From NCBI GenBank assembly GCA_964567475.1, contig CAZMMV010000041.1, positions 1-14,157 on the forward strand: 14,157 nucleotides of DNA. Reading direction: 5' to 3'. Both the position numbers and the translations under genes were made by a program. Position 1 is the stretch's first letter; the number at the start of each line of letters is the position of its first letter. Positions 1 to 7,411 of the stretch are shown piece after piece. The notes under the pieces are model-generated. The model was not told where the DNA came from. It worked only from the letters and a program-made list of their open reading frames with translations, and did no database searches. This DNA comes from CAZMMV01 sp964567475 (lineage in GTDB: Bacteria > Bacillota > Clostridia > Tissierellales > Tissierellaceae).

Positions 1-211
1 CTTGTTTTACTTTTATATACATATCTTCATTTGTTTCAAACATATCATAATTTACTTTTATTCCATATTCTTTTTCAAAATCCTTAACTACATCTTTATC
101 AATATAGTCTCCCCAGTTATATACATTTATATGAGGTTTTTCATCTCCACATCCTACAGTTATAGTTCCTATAGTTAATATCAAAGTCATTAAAATTATT
201 ATCTTTTTCAT
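1..211 (-). CDS. potD: Spermidine/putrescine-binding lipoprotein PotD, N-terminal part only
   Basis: This is the first 70 codons of the periplasmic-type substrate-binding protein of a polyamine ABC importer; the rest lies beyond the left edge. Visible in the sequence are a lysine-led hydrophobic signal peptide (residues 1-20) and a lipobox TVGC with Cys21 as the lipidation site, so the mature protein is expected to be anchored on the outer face of the membrane. The mature start contains INVYNWGDYID, the typical opening strand of PotD-like proteins, and a later FETNEDMY segment that matches the family's YESNE-type motif. The ATG starts 5 bases after the potC stop, and its ribosome binding site (AAAGGGGTG) lies within the last codons of potC, implying translational coupling. 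It is the last visible gene of the operon. Polyamine versus another small cation as the ligand cannot be settled from this fragment. Confidence 0.9.
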   Translation of the reverse strand, partial: MKKIIILMTLILTIGTITVGCGDEKPHINVYNWGDYIDKDVVKDFEKEYGIKVNYDMFETNEDMYIKVKQ

Positions 212-216
212 TTTAT

Positions 217-1002
217 TTAAGCACCCCTTTCAAATTGTTCTTTGTCTGCCCTTTTGTTTATGATTAAAAGTAAGACTAATAATGAAACAAACATTAAAGT
301 TGATAAGGCATTTATTGTTGGATTAATTCCACGTTTAGACATTGAAAATATTGTTATACTTAAGTTTGTAAAACCTCCGCCTGTATTGAAAAAACTAATT
401 ACAAAATCATCTACTGACAATGTAAATGCTATTAATGCACCTGTTACTATCCCCGGCATTATCTCGGGTATAACTACCTTCCTTAATGCATAAAAAGGAG
501 TTGCTCCTAGATCCATTGCTGCTTCAGCTAAATGTTTATTCATATGCTTTAATTTTGGTAATACAGATAATATAACATAAGGTATACAAAATACTATATG
601 AGATAGAAGCATAGTTATAATACCAAAATCTATTCTTAAAAATCTAAATAATGCCATTAAAGATACTGCAGTAACTATATCTGGATTTAATACTGGAAGA
701 TAATTTAAATTCAAAATTATCTTTTTTCTAAATCCCGGAATATCCGATATACCTATTGCTGCAAAAGTACCTATTACTGTGGAGATTACCGTTGAAAGTA
801 CTGCTATAAGTATAGTGTTATATAATGCCTTTAATATTTCAGCATCTTTAAATAATTCTATATACCATTTAAATGTAAAGCCAGCCCATATTCCTCTAGA
901 TTTTGAATTGTTAAAGGAAAATATTATTAATATAACAATAGGAGTATATAAAAATAAAAATATTAAAAATGTATATAGTTTTTCAGCTCCTCGTCTTACC
1001 AC
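217..1002 (-). CDS. potC: Spermidine/putrescine ABC transporter permease PotC
   Basis: This 261-aa integral membrane protein is one of the two permease subunits of the PotABCD importer. It shows about six hydrophobic segments and the cytoplasmic EAA loop (EAAMDLGATPFYALRKVV, about residues 160-177) that docks onto the ATPase PotA. Length and the N-terminal single helix followed by the PPYVILSV-like region fit PotC rather than PotB. The start is a GTG at 1002 that lies inside the end of potB, giving a 7-base overlap. The ribosome binding site GGAGGTGG is buried in the codons for the glycine tail of PotB. The overlap and order (A-B-C-D) show that it is cotranslated with potB. I see no broken motif. 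It transports with PotB, PotA and PotD; the exact polyamine is not determined by sequence alone. Confidence 0.93.
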   Translation of the reverse strand: MVRRGAEKLYTFLIFLFLYTPIVILIIFSFNNSKSRGIWAGFTFKWYIELFKDAEILKALYNTILIAVLSTVISTVIGTFAAIGISDIPGFRKKIILNLNYLPVLNPDIVTAVSLMALFRFLRIDFGIITMLLSHIVFCIPYVILSVLPKLKHMNKHLAEAAMDLGATPFYALRKVVIPEIMPGIVTGALIAFTLSVDDFVISFFNTGGGFTNLSITIFSMSKRGINPTINALSTLMFVSLLVLLLIINKRADKEQFERGA

Positions 1003-1835
1003 AGCCCTCCACCTCCTCCTTCTTTTTCTTTATCAAACTTAGATGTAATAGCTGTACTTATAAATATAAATATCATTAGTATTATTGACATTGTAGAACC
1101 AAAATGCCAATCACCGGTCCATCTAAATTGTTGTTCTATTAGATTTCCTATTAAATTGTATTTATTGCCTCCTAGCAGACTAGATATAACAAATGTACTT
1201 AATGCTGGAATAAATACCATAGTAATTCCAGTAGCCACGCCTGGAAGACTTAATGGAAAAACTACTTTCATAAAAGTTTGGAAACTATTTGCTCCTAAGT
1301 CTTGTGCAGCTTCTATTAAATGTTTATCTAGTTTATCTAAAACAGAATATATAGGCAATACCATAAATGGTAAAAAGTTATATACCATCCCAAGCAAAAC
1401 TGCCTTGTCATTATATAATAAATCTAAAGGTTGTAATCCTATTTTTGTAACTATTTGATTTATAAAACCATTCTTACCAAGTAATGTTAACCAAGCATAA
1501 GTTCTCAGTAAAAAATTCATCCACATAGGTATTACAAACATTAAAATCATTACATTTCTCTTTCTGGCTTTCTTTTTAGATATTATATAGGACATTGGAT
1601 ATCCTAATATAAGACAAACTACTGTGGATATAAATGCTAAGTTTACTGATCTTCCTAGTACCTTTAAATAAGACGGTGTTAAAAACCTTCTAAAATTGTC
1701 TAAAGAAAATTTAAATGTGGAGAAGTTTTGACTATCTCCTACTGTTAAACCATAATATAATACTAGTAAAAGCGGAATTAATATAAATATGGCCATCCAT
1801 ATAATATATGGATAAGAGTTTTTTTTCATATTCAT
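996..1835 (-). CDS. potB: Spermidine/putrescine ABC transporter permease PotB
   Basis: This 279-aa membrane protein is the second permease subunit of the polyamine importer. It has about six hydrophobic segments starting at residues 9-29 and the EAA loop EAAQDLGANSFQTFMKVV (about 175-192) for contact with PotA. The family-typical MWMNFLLRTYAWL segment (about 104-116) is present. The ATG at 1835 overlaps the potA stop as ATGA, with the ribosome binding site GGAAGGTGG in the last codons of potA. A second in-frame ATG two codons later is possible but less well spaced. The protein ends in the odd tail GGGGGLW, which I read as a by-product of encoding the potC ribosome binding site rather than a functional motif. 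Identity as PotB rests on operon order and the motifs named. Confidence 0.93.
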   Translation of the reverse strand: MNMKKNSYPYIIWMAIFILIPLLLVLYYGLTVGDSQNFSTFKFSLDNFRRFLTPSYLKVLGRSVNLAFISTVVCLILGYPMSYIISKKKARKRNVMILMFVIPMWMNFLLRTYAWLTLLGKNGFINQIVTKIGLQPLDLLYNDKAVLLGMVYNFLPFMVLPIYSVLDKLDKHLIEAAQDLGANSFQTFMKVVFPLSLPGVATGITMVFIPALSTFVISSLLGGNKYNLIGNLIEQQFRWTGDWHFGSTMSIILMIFIFISTAITSKFDKEKEGGGGGLW

Positions 1836-2872
1836 ATCTCTACCACCTTCCTCATTATATGAATATTTTCAGGTAATATATTCATTCCTATTTCTGTTCC
1901 TTCCTCTTTCATTATCGTACTATGAATCATCCAATTAAAGTCCAAACTTTTTACCATCATTTCATAGTGAACTCCTTTAAATGTAACACTATCTACTATT
2001 CCAGTAATAGCTCCCTCTTTCTTAGAAACCACTTCAATATCCTCTGGTCTTATTACAACATCTATATTTTCATTCTTTTTAAATCCTTTATCTACACATA
2101 CAAATTTTTTCCCTGCAAAACTTACTAAAAAATCCTCATTCATAATTCCATCTATTATATTACTTTCTCCAATAAACTCAGCTACAAATGCATTTTGTGG
2201 TTCATTATAAATATCTACTGGTGTACCTATTTGTTGTACCTTTCCTTTATCCATTACAACTATTGTATCTGACATAGTTAATGCTTCTTCTTGATCGTGA
2301 GTTACATATATAAATGTTATACCCACTCTTTGTTGTATGTTTTTAAGCTCTGTTTGCATGTCTTTCCTTAATTTTAAATCTAGAGCCCCAAGGGGTTCGT
2401 CTAGCAAAAGAACCTCTGGTTCGTTAACTAATGCTCTGGCAATAGCAATCCTCTGCTGCTGTCCACCACTTAATGATTCTATATCTCTATTTTCAAATCC
2501 TTGTAAATTTACTAATCTAAGCATTTCTTTTACTTTCTTTTCTATTTCGTCCTTTGGCATCTTCTTTATTTTTAATCCAAATGCTATATTATCAAATATA
2601 TTTAAATGTGGAAATAAAGCATATCTTTGGAACACTGTATTTATCTGTCTTTTATATGGAGGAACTTTCGTTATTTCCTTTTCTTCAAAATAAACCTTAC
2701 CTTGACTAGGTTCCTCAAAACCTCCTATAATCCTAAGTGTAGTAGTCTTTCCACATCCACTAGGTCCTAACAATGTTAAAAATTCATTTTGTCTTATATT
2801 CAGATTTATATCATCTAATACTGTTACTTCATTATATTTTTTTGATATATTTTTTAATTCTATAATATTCAT
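1832..2872 (-). CDS. potA: Spermidine/putrescine ABC transporter ATP-binding protein PotA
   Basis: This 346-aa cytoplasmic ATPase powers the PotBC permease. All ABC motifs are intact: Walker A GPSGCGKTT (36-44), Q-loop Gln82, signature LSGGQQQR (134-141), Walker B VLLLDEP (154-160) and the switch His192. The stretch from about residue 240 to the end is the C-terminal regulatory TOBE-type domain found in PotA and related importers (for example the VIRPEDIEV motif near 270-280). The length is close to the usual PotA. The ribosome binding site GGAGGGG precedes the ATG. The gene sits 19 bases after the XRE/cupin regulator and overlaps potB by 4 bases, so one transcript carries all five genes. Confidence that it is an importer ATPase is very high; polyamine specificity comes from the context. 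Confidence 0.95.
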   Translation of the reverse strand: MNIIELKNISKKYNEVTVLDDINLNIRQNEFLTLLGPSGCGKTTTLRIIGGFEEPSQGKVYFEEKEITKVPPYKRQINTVFQRYALFPHLNIFDNIAFGLKIKKMPKDEIEKKVKEMLRLVNLQGFENRDIESLSGGQQQRIAIARALVNEPEVLLLDEPLGALDLKLRKDMQTELKNIQQRVGITFIYVTHDQEEALTMSDTIVVMDKGKVQQIGTPVDIYNEPQNAFVAEFIGESNIIDGIMNEDFLVSFAGKKFVCVDKGFKKNENIDVVIRPEDIEVVSKKEGAITGIVDSVTFKGVHYEMMVKSLDFNWMIHSTIMKEEGTEIGMNILPENIHIMRKVVEI

Positions 2873-2891
2873 ATCTTTTCCCCTCCATATC

Positions 2892-3431
2892 TTAAAAACT
2901 AGGTGGTGTACTCACCCAAATAATAATTGCCTTAGTCTTTCCTGCATTTTCGATAAAATGGTTTAAATTAGCCCTATGATAAAAGCTCTCTCCCTTTTTA
3001 ACTTTATATTTTTTATTAGCCATATTAATAAAAATACTTCCATTTACTACATACCCAAACTCTTCTCCTTCATAAGGTTCCATTTCCTTAGATTTTCCTC
3101 CAGGTTGGATTTCTATAAGTATAGGCTCCATAGCATTCTTCTGTGCATTTGGTATTATCCATTTTAATTTATACTTTAATTCTTCATTTTCTGTTTCAAA
3201 TGCATCTTCCTTAGAGAAAACTATTTTTTCATCTATGCTTTCACTAAAAAACTTTTGTAAATTTGTACCTAAGCCCTCTAATATATTGACTAAAGTTGCT
3301 ATGGAAGGAGATGTTAAATCTCTTTCTACTTGAGAAATAAATCCCTTAGTTAGCTCTGATCTCTCTGCCAATTCTTCTTGAGTTAAAGAATTTTGAAGTC
3401 TAAGGGTCTTGATTTTTTCTCCAATTCCCAT
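2892..3431 (-). CDS. XRE-family transcriptional regulator with C-terminal cupin domain (probable pot operon regulator)
   Basis: This 179-aa regulator has an N-terminal helix-turn-helix of the XRE/lambda-Cro type (about residues 4-60, with LTQEELAERSELTKGFISQVER covering the recognition helices) and a C-terminal cupin beta-barrel (about 70-178, with GGKSKEMEPYEGEEFGYVVNG as its core). Regulators with this architecture, such as PuuR, often sense small metabolites including polyamines. Here it is the first gene of the potABCD operon, so it most likely controls the operon and itself. I chose the ATG at 3431 rather than an in-frame GTG three codons earlier, because GGGAGGTG lies 7 bases upstream of the ATG and overlaps the GTG. 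The start region is a tandem duplication (see 3426-3454). Candidate operators flank its promoter. Whether it represses or activates, and its ligand, are inference. Confidence 0.88.
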   Translation of the reverse strand: MGIGEKIKTLRLQNSLTQEELAERSELTKGFISQVERDLTSPSIATLVNILEGLGTNLQKFFSESIDEKIVFSKEDAFETENEELKYKLKWIIPNAQKNAMEPILIEIQPGGKSKEMEPYEGEEFGYVVNGSIFINMANKKYKVKKGESFYHRANLNHFIENAGKTKAIIIWVSTPPSF

Positions 3432-3454
3432 TAAATACACCTCCCATTAAATAC
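3426..3454 (-). repeat. Tandem duplication of the regulator's start region, with a short upstream reading frame
   Basis: The 13-mer TCCCATTAAATAC occurs at 3426-3438 and again at 3442-3454, 16 bases apart. On the coding strand each copy gives an ATG preceded by a good ribosome binding site. The downstream ATG (3431) starts the regulator. The upstream ATG (3447) starts a 15-codon reading frame in another phase that stops at 3400, inside the regulator. It may be a translated leader peptide that tunes regulator synthesis, or simply a neutral duplication. The repeat itself is certain; any function is inference. Confidence 0.7.
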
Positions 3455-3462
3455 TCCTATAT

Positions 3463-3477
3463 TAAACTATTAGTTTA
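3463..3477. promoter_or_regulatory. Palindromic operator candidate, downstream of the pot operon start point
   Basis: TAAACTATTAGTTTA is a perfect inverted repeat (7-base arms around one base). It lies about 24-38 bases downstream of the predicted transcription start and just upstream of the regulator's ribosome binding site, a position typical of a repressor site. On the minus strand it shares the 12-mer ACTAATAGTTTA with the second site at 3600-3615. It is probably the binding site of the XRE/cupin protein; a binding test has not been possible here. Confidence 0.6.
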
Positions 3478-3507
3478 TAATTACTAAACTTTCTCTATGA
3501 CTTCCCT

Positions 3508-3537
3508 ATTATATAAAAAATTAGTATAAAAAGTCAA
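3508..3537 (-). promoter_or_regulatory. Sigma-A promoter of the regulator-potABCD operon
   Basis: On the minus strand the -35 box TTGACT (3537-3532) is followed after 18 bases by a perfect -10 box TATAAT (3513-3508). The start point would be near 3501, giving a leader of about 70 bases before the regulator. The spacer also contains TACTAA (3526-3521), a half-site like those in the neighbouring palindromes. Confidence 0.7.
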
Positions 3538-3599
3538 GAGTTTTTTTAATTTAGTTTCTAACTCAATCGCTTATTTACAACTTTACATAATCATTTAAA

Positions 3600-3615
3600 T
3601 ACTAATAGTTTAGTA
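3600..3615. promoter_or_regulatory. Second operator candidate, upstream of the pot operon promoter
   Basis: TACTAA-TAGT-TTAGTA is an imperfect-centre palindrome about 65-80 bases upstream of the -35 box. It shares ACTAATAGTTTA with the site at 3463-3477 in opposite orientation. The two centres are about 137 bases apart, close to 13 helical turns, so a looped repressor complex is possible. The region 3541-3660 otherwise shows no gene. Confidence 0.5.
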
Positions 3616-3667
3616 TGTGTATACTTCACACTAATAATCCTTGATTTTCTTTATTATTGCTAAATAA

Positions 3668-3711
3668 AAAAATCTGTAATAAAGAATTTTTATTCTTTAT
3701 TACAGATTTTT
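3668..3711 (-). terminator. Rho-independent terminator of the lud-thiI-lemA-TPM operon
   Basis: A 20-base-pair perfect stem (3668-3687 with 3692-3711) has a four-base TTTT loop. On the minus strand it is followed by a T-rich run into 3660. It lies 26 bases beyond the stop of the TPM gene. Its arms end in A/T runs on both sides, but no plus-strand gene reads into it. Confidence 0.85.
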
Positions 3712-3736
3712 ATCTTTTCAAATCATATTAAAAGCA

Positions 3737-4483
3737 TCACCAGCTACCACCAGCACCGCCGCCACCGGAACGTCCGCCACCGCCAGATGATCCACCACCT
3801 CTGCCTCCGCCACTACCTCTTCCAATACTTCTTAATAAGCTATAGGTTATCATCCCTCTAAAAAAGCTAAAATCTATTATTAAAAATATAATTATAGCTA
3901 TTACCATTAAGATTCTAAGAAAAGGTGATCCAGTACTTGCTACTGGAATTGGATTTTCAATTTCTTTTTTATTATCAAGGCTTATATTATATTCCTTTTC
4001 TAAGCCAAGTAATACTTGATTAAATCCTGCTAATACTCCCTCAGAGTATCTTTCTTCTTGAAAATAGGGTATCATATGATCTTCTATAATTCTCTTAGTT
4101 ATACTATCTGGAAATGGTCCTTCTAAACCATATCCTACTTCTATCCATATTTCTCCATCATTGGGAGCTATGAGAATTAACATACCATTGTCATGTTTCC
4201 TACTTCCTATTTCCCATTTCTTAAAAATTGCTGTTGCATAAGAATTCTTATCTATATTCCCTAAGGAATCAACTGTAGCTACAACTATTTGAGCTCCTGT
4301 GTTTTCATATATATATTTATTTGTATTTACTATATAATCTTTCACATTTCTGTCTATTATATTTGCCTCATCATAGATATAAAATTCATTTGTAGCATTA
4401 GGTAATTTATCCTTAGCATATACTCCTGTTGATATAATACTAATTACAAGAAGAATAAGAAAAAATAACTTCTTTTTATTCAT
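3737..4483 (-). CDS. TPM-domain membrane protein (YgcG-like), partner of LemA
   Basis: This 248-aa protein has a cleavable signal peptide (about residues 1-23), an extracellular TPM domain (formerly DUF477; about 30-165, with YDEANIID, TGAQIVVATVDSL and NGMLILIAPNDGEIWIEVGYGLEG motifs), a membrane helix (about 188-207) and a glycine/serine/arginine-rich tail (221-248) ending in GGSW. This order and the GGSW-type end are typical of the family, whose role is unclear; some members have been linked to photosystem repair or acid phosphatase activity. It is encoded 11 bases after lemA, the usual partner, with ribosome binding site AGGGGTG overlapping the lemA stop. The tail is locally GC-rich because of glycine codons, which does not imply transfer. 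The gene ends the operon. Family assignment is firm; function is not known. Confidence 0.9.
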   Translation of the reverse strand: MNKKKLFFLILLVISIISTGVYAKDKLPNATNEFYIYDEANIIDRNVKDYIVNTNKYIYENTGAQIVVATVDSLGNIDKNSYATAIFKKWEIGSRKHDNGMLILIAPNDGEIWIEVGYGLEGPFPDSITKRIIEDHMIPYFQEERYSEGVLAGFNQVLLGLEKEYNISLDNKKEIENPIPVASTGSPFLRILMVIAIIIFLIIDFSFFRGMITYSLLRSIGRGSGGGRGGGSSGGGGRSGGGGAGGSW

Positions 4484-4494
4484 TTAAAGCACCC

Positions 4495-5052
4495 CTAAAA
4501 TTTTACTTCTGGTACTTCTGCATCTGCTTCATTGATCTCAAAGTATTGTTTTTGATCAAAATTAAATATTCCAGCTATTATTTTAGTTGGGAACCTTTTA
4601 ATTTTTTTATTATACTCTCGAACAACTTCATTGTATCTCATTCTTTCTGTTGCAATTCTATTTTCTGTTCCAGATAACTCTGCTTGAAAATCTCTAAAAT
4701 TTTCACTAGCTTTTAAATCCGGATAATTCTCAACTATTACATTTAAACTCTTCATAGCACTGGATAATCCAGCTTCTGCCTCTTCATACTCTTCAGGTGT
4801 GCTTGCTCCTGAATATCTTGTTCTAGCCTCTGATATCTTTTCTATTACTTCTTTTTCATGAGAAGCATATCCCTTTACGGTCTCTAGTAAGCTTGGTATC
4901 AAATCAGCCCTACGTTTTAATTGATTTTCAACTTGAGCCCAAGCACCATCTACATTTTCATTTAATGAAACTAATCCATTATATGAAGTTGCTAACATAA
5001 TAGCAAAAACTACCACTATAGCTATTATAACAAATATTGGTTTTCCTTTCAT
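4495..5052 (-). CDS. lemA: LemA family membrane protein
   Basis: This 185-aa protein has one N-terminal membrane helix (about residues 5-23) with the rest an antiparallel coiled-coil bundle. The family hallmark is clear: YNGLVSLNENVDGAWAQVE followed by NQLKRRADLIPSLLETVKGYASHEKE (about 24-68), and later ENYPDLKASENFRDFQAEL and ENRIATERMRYNEVVREYN. The C-terminal segment FPTKIIAGIFNF is also typical. LemA proteins are membrane-anchored and widespread; their biochemical role is not established. The ribosome binding site GAGGAGG lies 7 bases before the ATG. It follows thiI by 13 bases and precedes the TPM gene, its usual neighbour. The link with the sulfur genes upstream is positional and may not be functional. 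Confidence 0.93.
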   Translation of the reverse strand: MKGKPIFVIIAIVVVFAIMLATSYNGLVSLNENVDGAWAQVENQLKRRADLIPSLLETVKGYASHEKEVIEKISEARTRYSGASTPEEYEEAEAGLSSAMKSLNVIVENYPDLKASENFRDFQAELSGTENRIATERMRYNEVVREYNKKIKRFPTKIIAGIFNFDQKQYFEINEADAEVPEVKF

Positions 5053-5065
5053 TGCAATTCCTCCT

Positions 5066-6235
5066 CTATTCTATAATCGTTACTTTCATTTCTTCTAAAG
5101 CATTATCAATCAATTCTTCAACATTGATTTCTTTCTCTGAAGCTTCTATATCTTTTAATTTTGGTTTCGTAACAGGATGTTTTGGTAAAAATACCGTACA
5201 GCAATCTTCATAAGGTAATATAGAAGTCTCAAATGTCTCTATGTCTTTTGCTATATCCACTATATCTACCTTATCTAAACCTATTAAGGGTCTAAGTACA
5301 GGTATATCAACTGCACTATTGGTTACATTAATGCCCTGTATAGTTTGACTTGCTACCTGACCTAAAGATTCACCAGTAATTAATGCATCCATATCGTTTT
5401 CCTTGGCTACCCTTTCTGCTATTTTCATCATAAACCTTCTTGAAAGTATAGTCATCTCTCTTTCATTACAGTTTTCATTTATAGCTTTTTGAATTTCTAT
5501 TATATTTACACTATACACTTTTATTTTACCAGTATATCTTGACAATATATTGGCTAATTCTTTAACCTTTTCTTCAGCTCTTTCGCTAGTAAAAGGATAT
5601 GAATGATAATGTATCCCTGATATTTCTAAACCTCTTTTAGCCATCAAAAAACCTGCTACAGGACTATCTATACCCCCAGATAAGAGAAGTAAACCTTTTC
5701 CACTTGTTCCCGTAGGCATTCCTGCTCTACCATCAATTCTTTTGGTGTATAAATATGTTGATTCATTTTTAATATCTATATAAACATACATATCTGGATT
5801 GTGGACATCTACTGTTAAATCAGGGAAATTTCTTAATATAAATCCTCCCATTTTATTATTAAATTCTGGTGATTTTATAGGGAATCTTTTATCAATTCTT
5901 TTAGTCACTACTTTAAATGTATTGACTTGTCTTTCTTTCATTGTTTCCCTTATAATTTCTAGTACTCCCTCTTTCATTTCATCTATTTCTTTATTGACTT
6001 TAATACATGGACTAATATAAACAATTCCAAATACATTTTTTAATCTGTTAATCATTTGATCTAATTTATCTTTTTCAGATGCTATATATATTTTGCCTTG
6101 TTCCTTGTATATCTCTTCAAATCCAATATCTTTTATAACCTTTCTCATTCTCTTTATTAGCTGATCTTCAAAATACCTTCTATTTAATTTTTTTAAAGCA
6201 GCTTCTCCTACACTTATAGATAATACTCTCTCCAT
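5066..6235 (-). CDS. thiI: tRNA 4-thiouridine synthetase ThiI (short form)
   Basis: ThiI adenylates uridine 8 of tRNA and inserts sulfur to make 4-thiouridine; in many bacteria it also feeds thiamine thiazole synthesis. The 389-aa protein has an N-terminal ferredoxin-like and THUMP tRNA-binding region (about 1-165, the THUMP part with VVTKRIDKRFPIKSPEFN) and a PP-loop adenylation domain with SGGIDSP (186-192). The segment PYEDCCTVFLPKHP (341-354) carries the Cys344/Cys345 pair in the position of the catalytic cysteine of the family. It lacks the C-terminal rhodanese domain of the Escherichia coli protein; the short form is normal in Firmicutes, where a dedicated cysteine desulfurase supplies the sulfur. 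That enzyme is encoded immediately upstream, 4 bases away. The ribosome binding site GAGGTG overlaps its stop codon. Confidence 0.95.
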   Translation of the reverse strand: MERVLSISVGEAALKKLNRRYFEDQLIKRMRKVIKDIGFEEIYKEQGKIYIASEKDKLDQMINRLKNVFGIVYISPCIKVNKEIDEMKEGVLEIIRETMKERQVNTFKVVTKRIDKRFPIKSPEFNNKMGGFILRNFPDLTVDVHNPDMYVYIDIKNESTYLYTKRIDGRAGMPTGTSGKGLLLLSGGIDSPVAGFLMAKRGLEISGIHYHSYPFTSERAEEKVKELANILSRYTGKIKVYSVNIIEIQKAINENCNEREMTILSRRFMMKIAERVAKENDMDALITGESLGQVASQTIQGINVTNSAVDIPVLRPLIGLDKVDIVDIAKDIETFETSILPYEDCCTVFLPKHPVTKPKLKDIEASEKEINVEELIDNALEEMKVTIIE

Positions 6236-6239
6236 TTTT

Positions 6240-7394
6240 TCACCTCATGATTATTTTTCTGATTTCTTTTACAGATTTCTTCAATATTTTTATTGTGTAT
6301 TCTAAATCCTCTTTTGTGTTTTCGTAGGAAAAACAAAATCTAATAGCTCCTTCTACTTCTATATCATTTAATCCAATACTCTTGAGTACATAAGATTTAT
6401 CTTTACTATTAGAAGAACAGGCTGATGATGTAGATACATATATTTCCTTTTCTTCTAAGTAATGAAGTAAAACCTCTCCTCTAACATGATTAAAAGAAAC
6501 ATTTAAAATATAAGGAGAAGATTCTTGATCTACTGGTGTATTGAATTTTATATTGTCTATTTCTTCTTCTATTCTTCTTTTAAAATATTTCTTCAAATTT
6601 AATACATATTCTCTTTCTTCTTTATATTTACTTTCCATTATATTTATAGCTTTTCCCAAACCAATTATCCCTACTAAATTTTCAGTTCCAGAACGCATAC
6701 CTTTTTCTTGATTTCCACCATATATAATAGGAGACAATCTATGTTTTTTATCTATATATAAACCTCCTATTCCCTTAGGACCATAAATCTTGTGACCACT
6801 AAAAGAATAAGTATCTATTCCCCAAGATTTTAAAAATATATCTACTTTAGCAAAAGCTTGTATCCCATCAACATGAAATAAAGCCTTTGAATTCTTTTTG
6901 TTTATAATATTTTTAACTTTTGAAATTGGTTCTATACTTCCTATTTCATTATTTACATGCATAATAGAAACTAATATTGTATCTTCTCTTATCTCTTTTT
7001 CTAACTCTTCTAAGGAAATCAATCCCTTGTCATCCACATCTAAATAAGTAACACTATAACCTTCCTCTTCATAATATTTCATTAAATTTAATACTGAAGG
7101 ATGTTCTATCTTTGTTGTTACTATATGTTTACCTTGTCTATTATATTTATTTACTATGCTTTGAATAGCAGTATTATTACTTTCTGTTCCCCCTGATGTA
7201 AAATATATTTCATCTCTATTAACTTTTAAAAATCTTGCTATATCTTCTCTAATTTTTTTAATTCTCTTTTCTGAATTCAAACCAAGTCTATGAAGAGATG
7301 AAGGATTACCAAAATCATTAGCCATACTTTCAGTAATAGCCTCTATAACTTCCTTTCTTGGTTTTGTAGTAGAACAGTTGTCTAAATATATCAA
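6240..7394 (-). CDS. NifS/IscS-like cysteine desulfurase dedicated to ThiI
   Basis: This 384-aa PLP enzyme takes sulfur from cysteine as a persulfide and passes it to ThiI. The fold and catalytic residues are visible: DNCSTTKP at the start, GGTESNN (68-74), His98 in EHPS, the PLP lysine Lys202 in SGHKIYGPKG, and the persulfide cysteine Cys326 in STSSACSSNS. These match the class I (NifS/IscS) group. The pairing with thiI is like nifZ-thiI of Bacillus subtilis, where the enzyme serves tRNA thiolation rather than general Fe-S assembly. The start is an unusual TTG at 7394, supported by GAGGTG 7 bases upstream; no ATG is available nearby. The gene is 17 bases after the LUD gene and 4 before thiI. 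Use of its sulfur for other pathways cannot be excluded. Confidence 0.93.
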   Translation of the reverse strand: MIYLDNCSTTKPRKEVIEAITESMANDFGNPSSLHRLGLNSEKRIKKIREDIARFLKVNRDEIYFTSGGTESNNTAIQSIVNKYNRQGKHIVTTKIEHPSVLNLMKYYEEEGYSVTYLDVDDKGLISLEELEKEIREDTILVSIMHVNNEIGSIEPISKVKNIINKKNSKALFHVDGIQAFAKVDIFLKSWGIDTYSFSGHKIYGPKGIGGLYIDKKHRLSPIIYGGNQEKGMRSGTENLVGIIGLGKAINIMESKYKEEREYVLNLKKYFKRRIEEEIDNIKFNTPVDQESSPYILNVSFNHVRGEVLLHYLEEKEIYVSTSSACSSNSKDKSYVLKSIGLNDIEVEGAIRFCFSYENTKEDLEYTIKILKKSVKEIRKIIMR

Positions 7395-7411
7395 ATGATT
7401 ACACCTCTTTT

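Noticed and set aside
3732..3835. Horizontally acquired GC-rich patch in the TPM gene
   Set aside because: The composition is explained by the glycine-rich tail typical of this family.
5066..6235. ThiI truncated at the C terminus because it lacks the rhodanese domain
   Set aside because: The short form is usual in Firmicutes with a neighbouring cysteine desulfurase, and the catalytic-region cysteines and the rest of the domains are complete.
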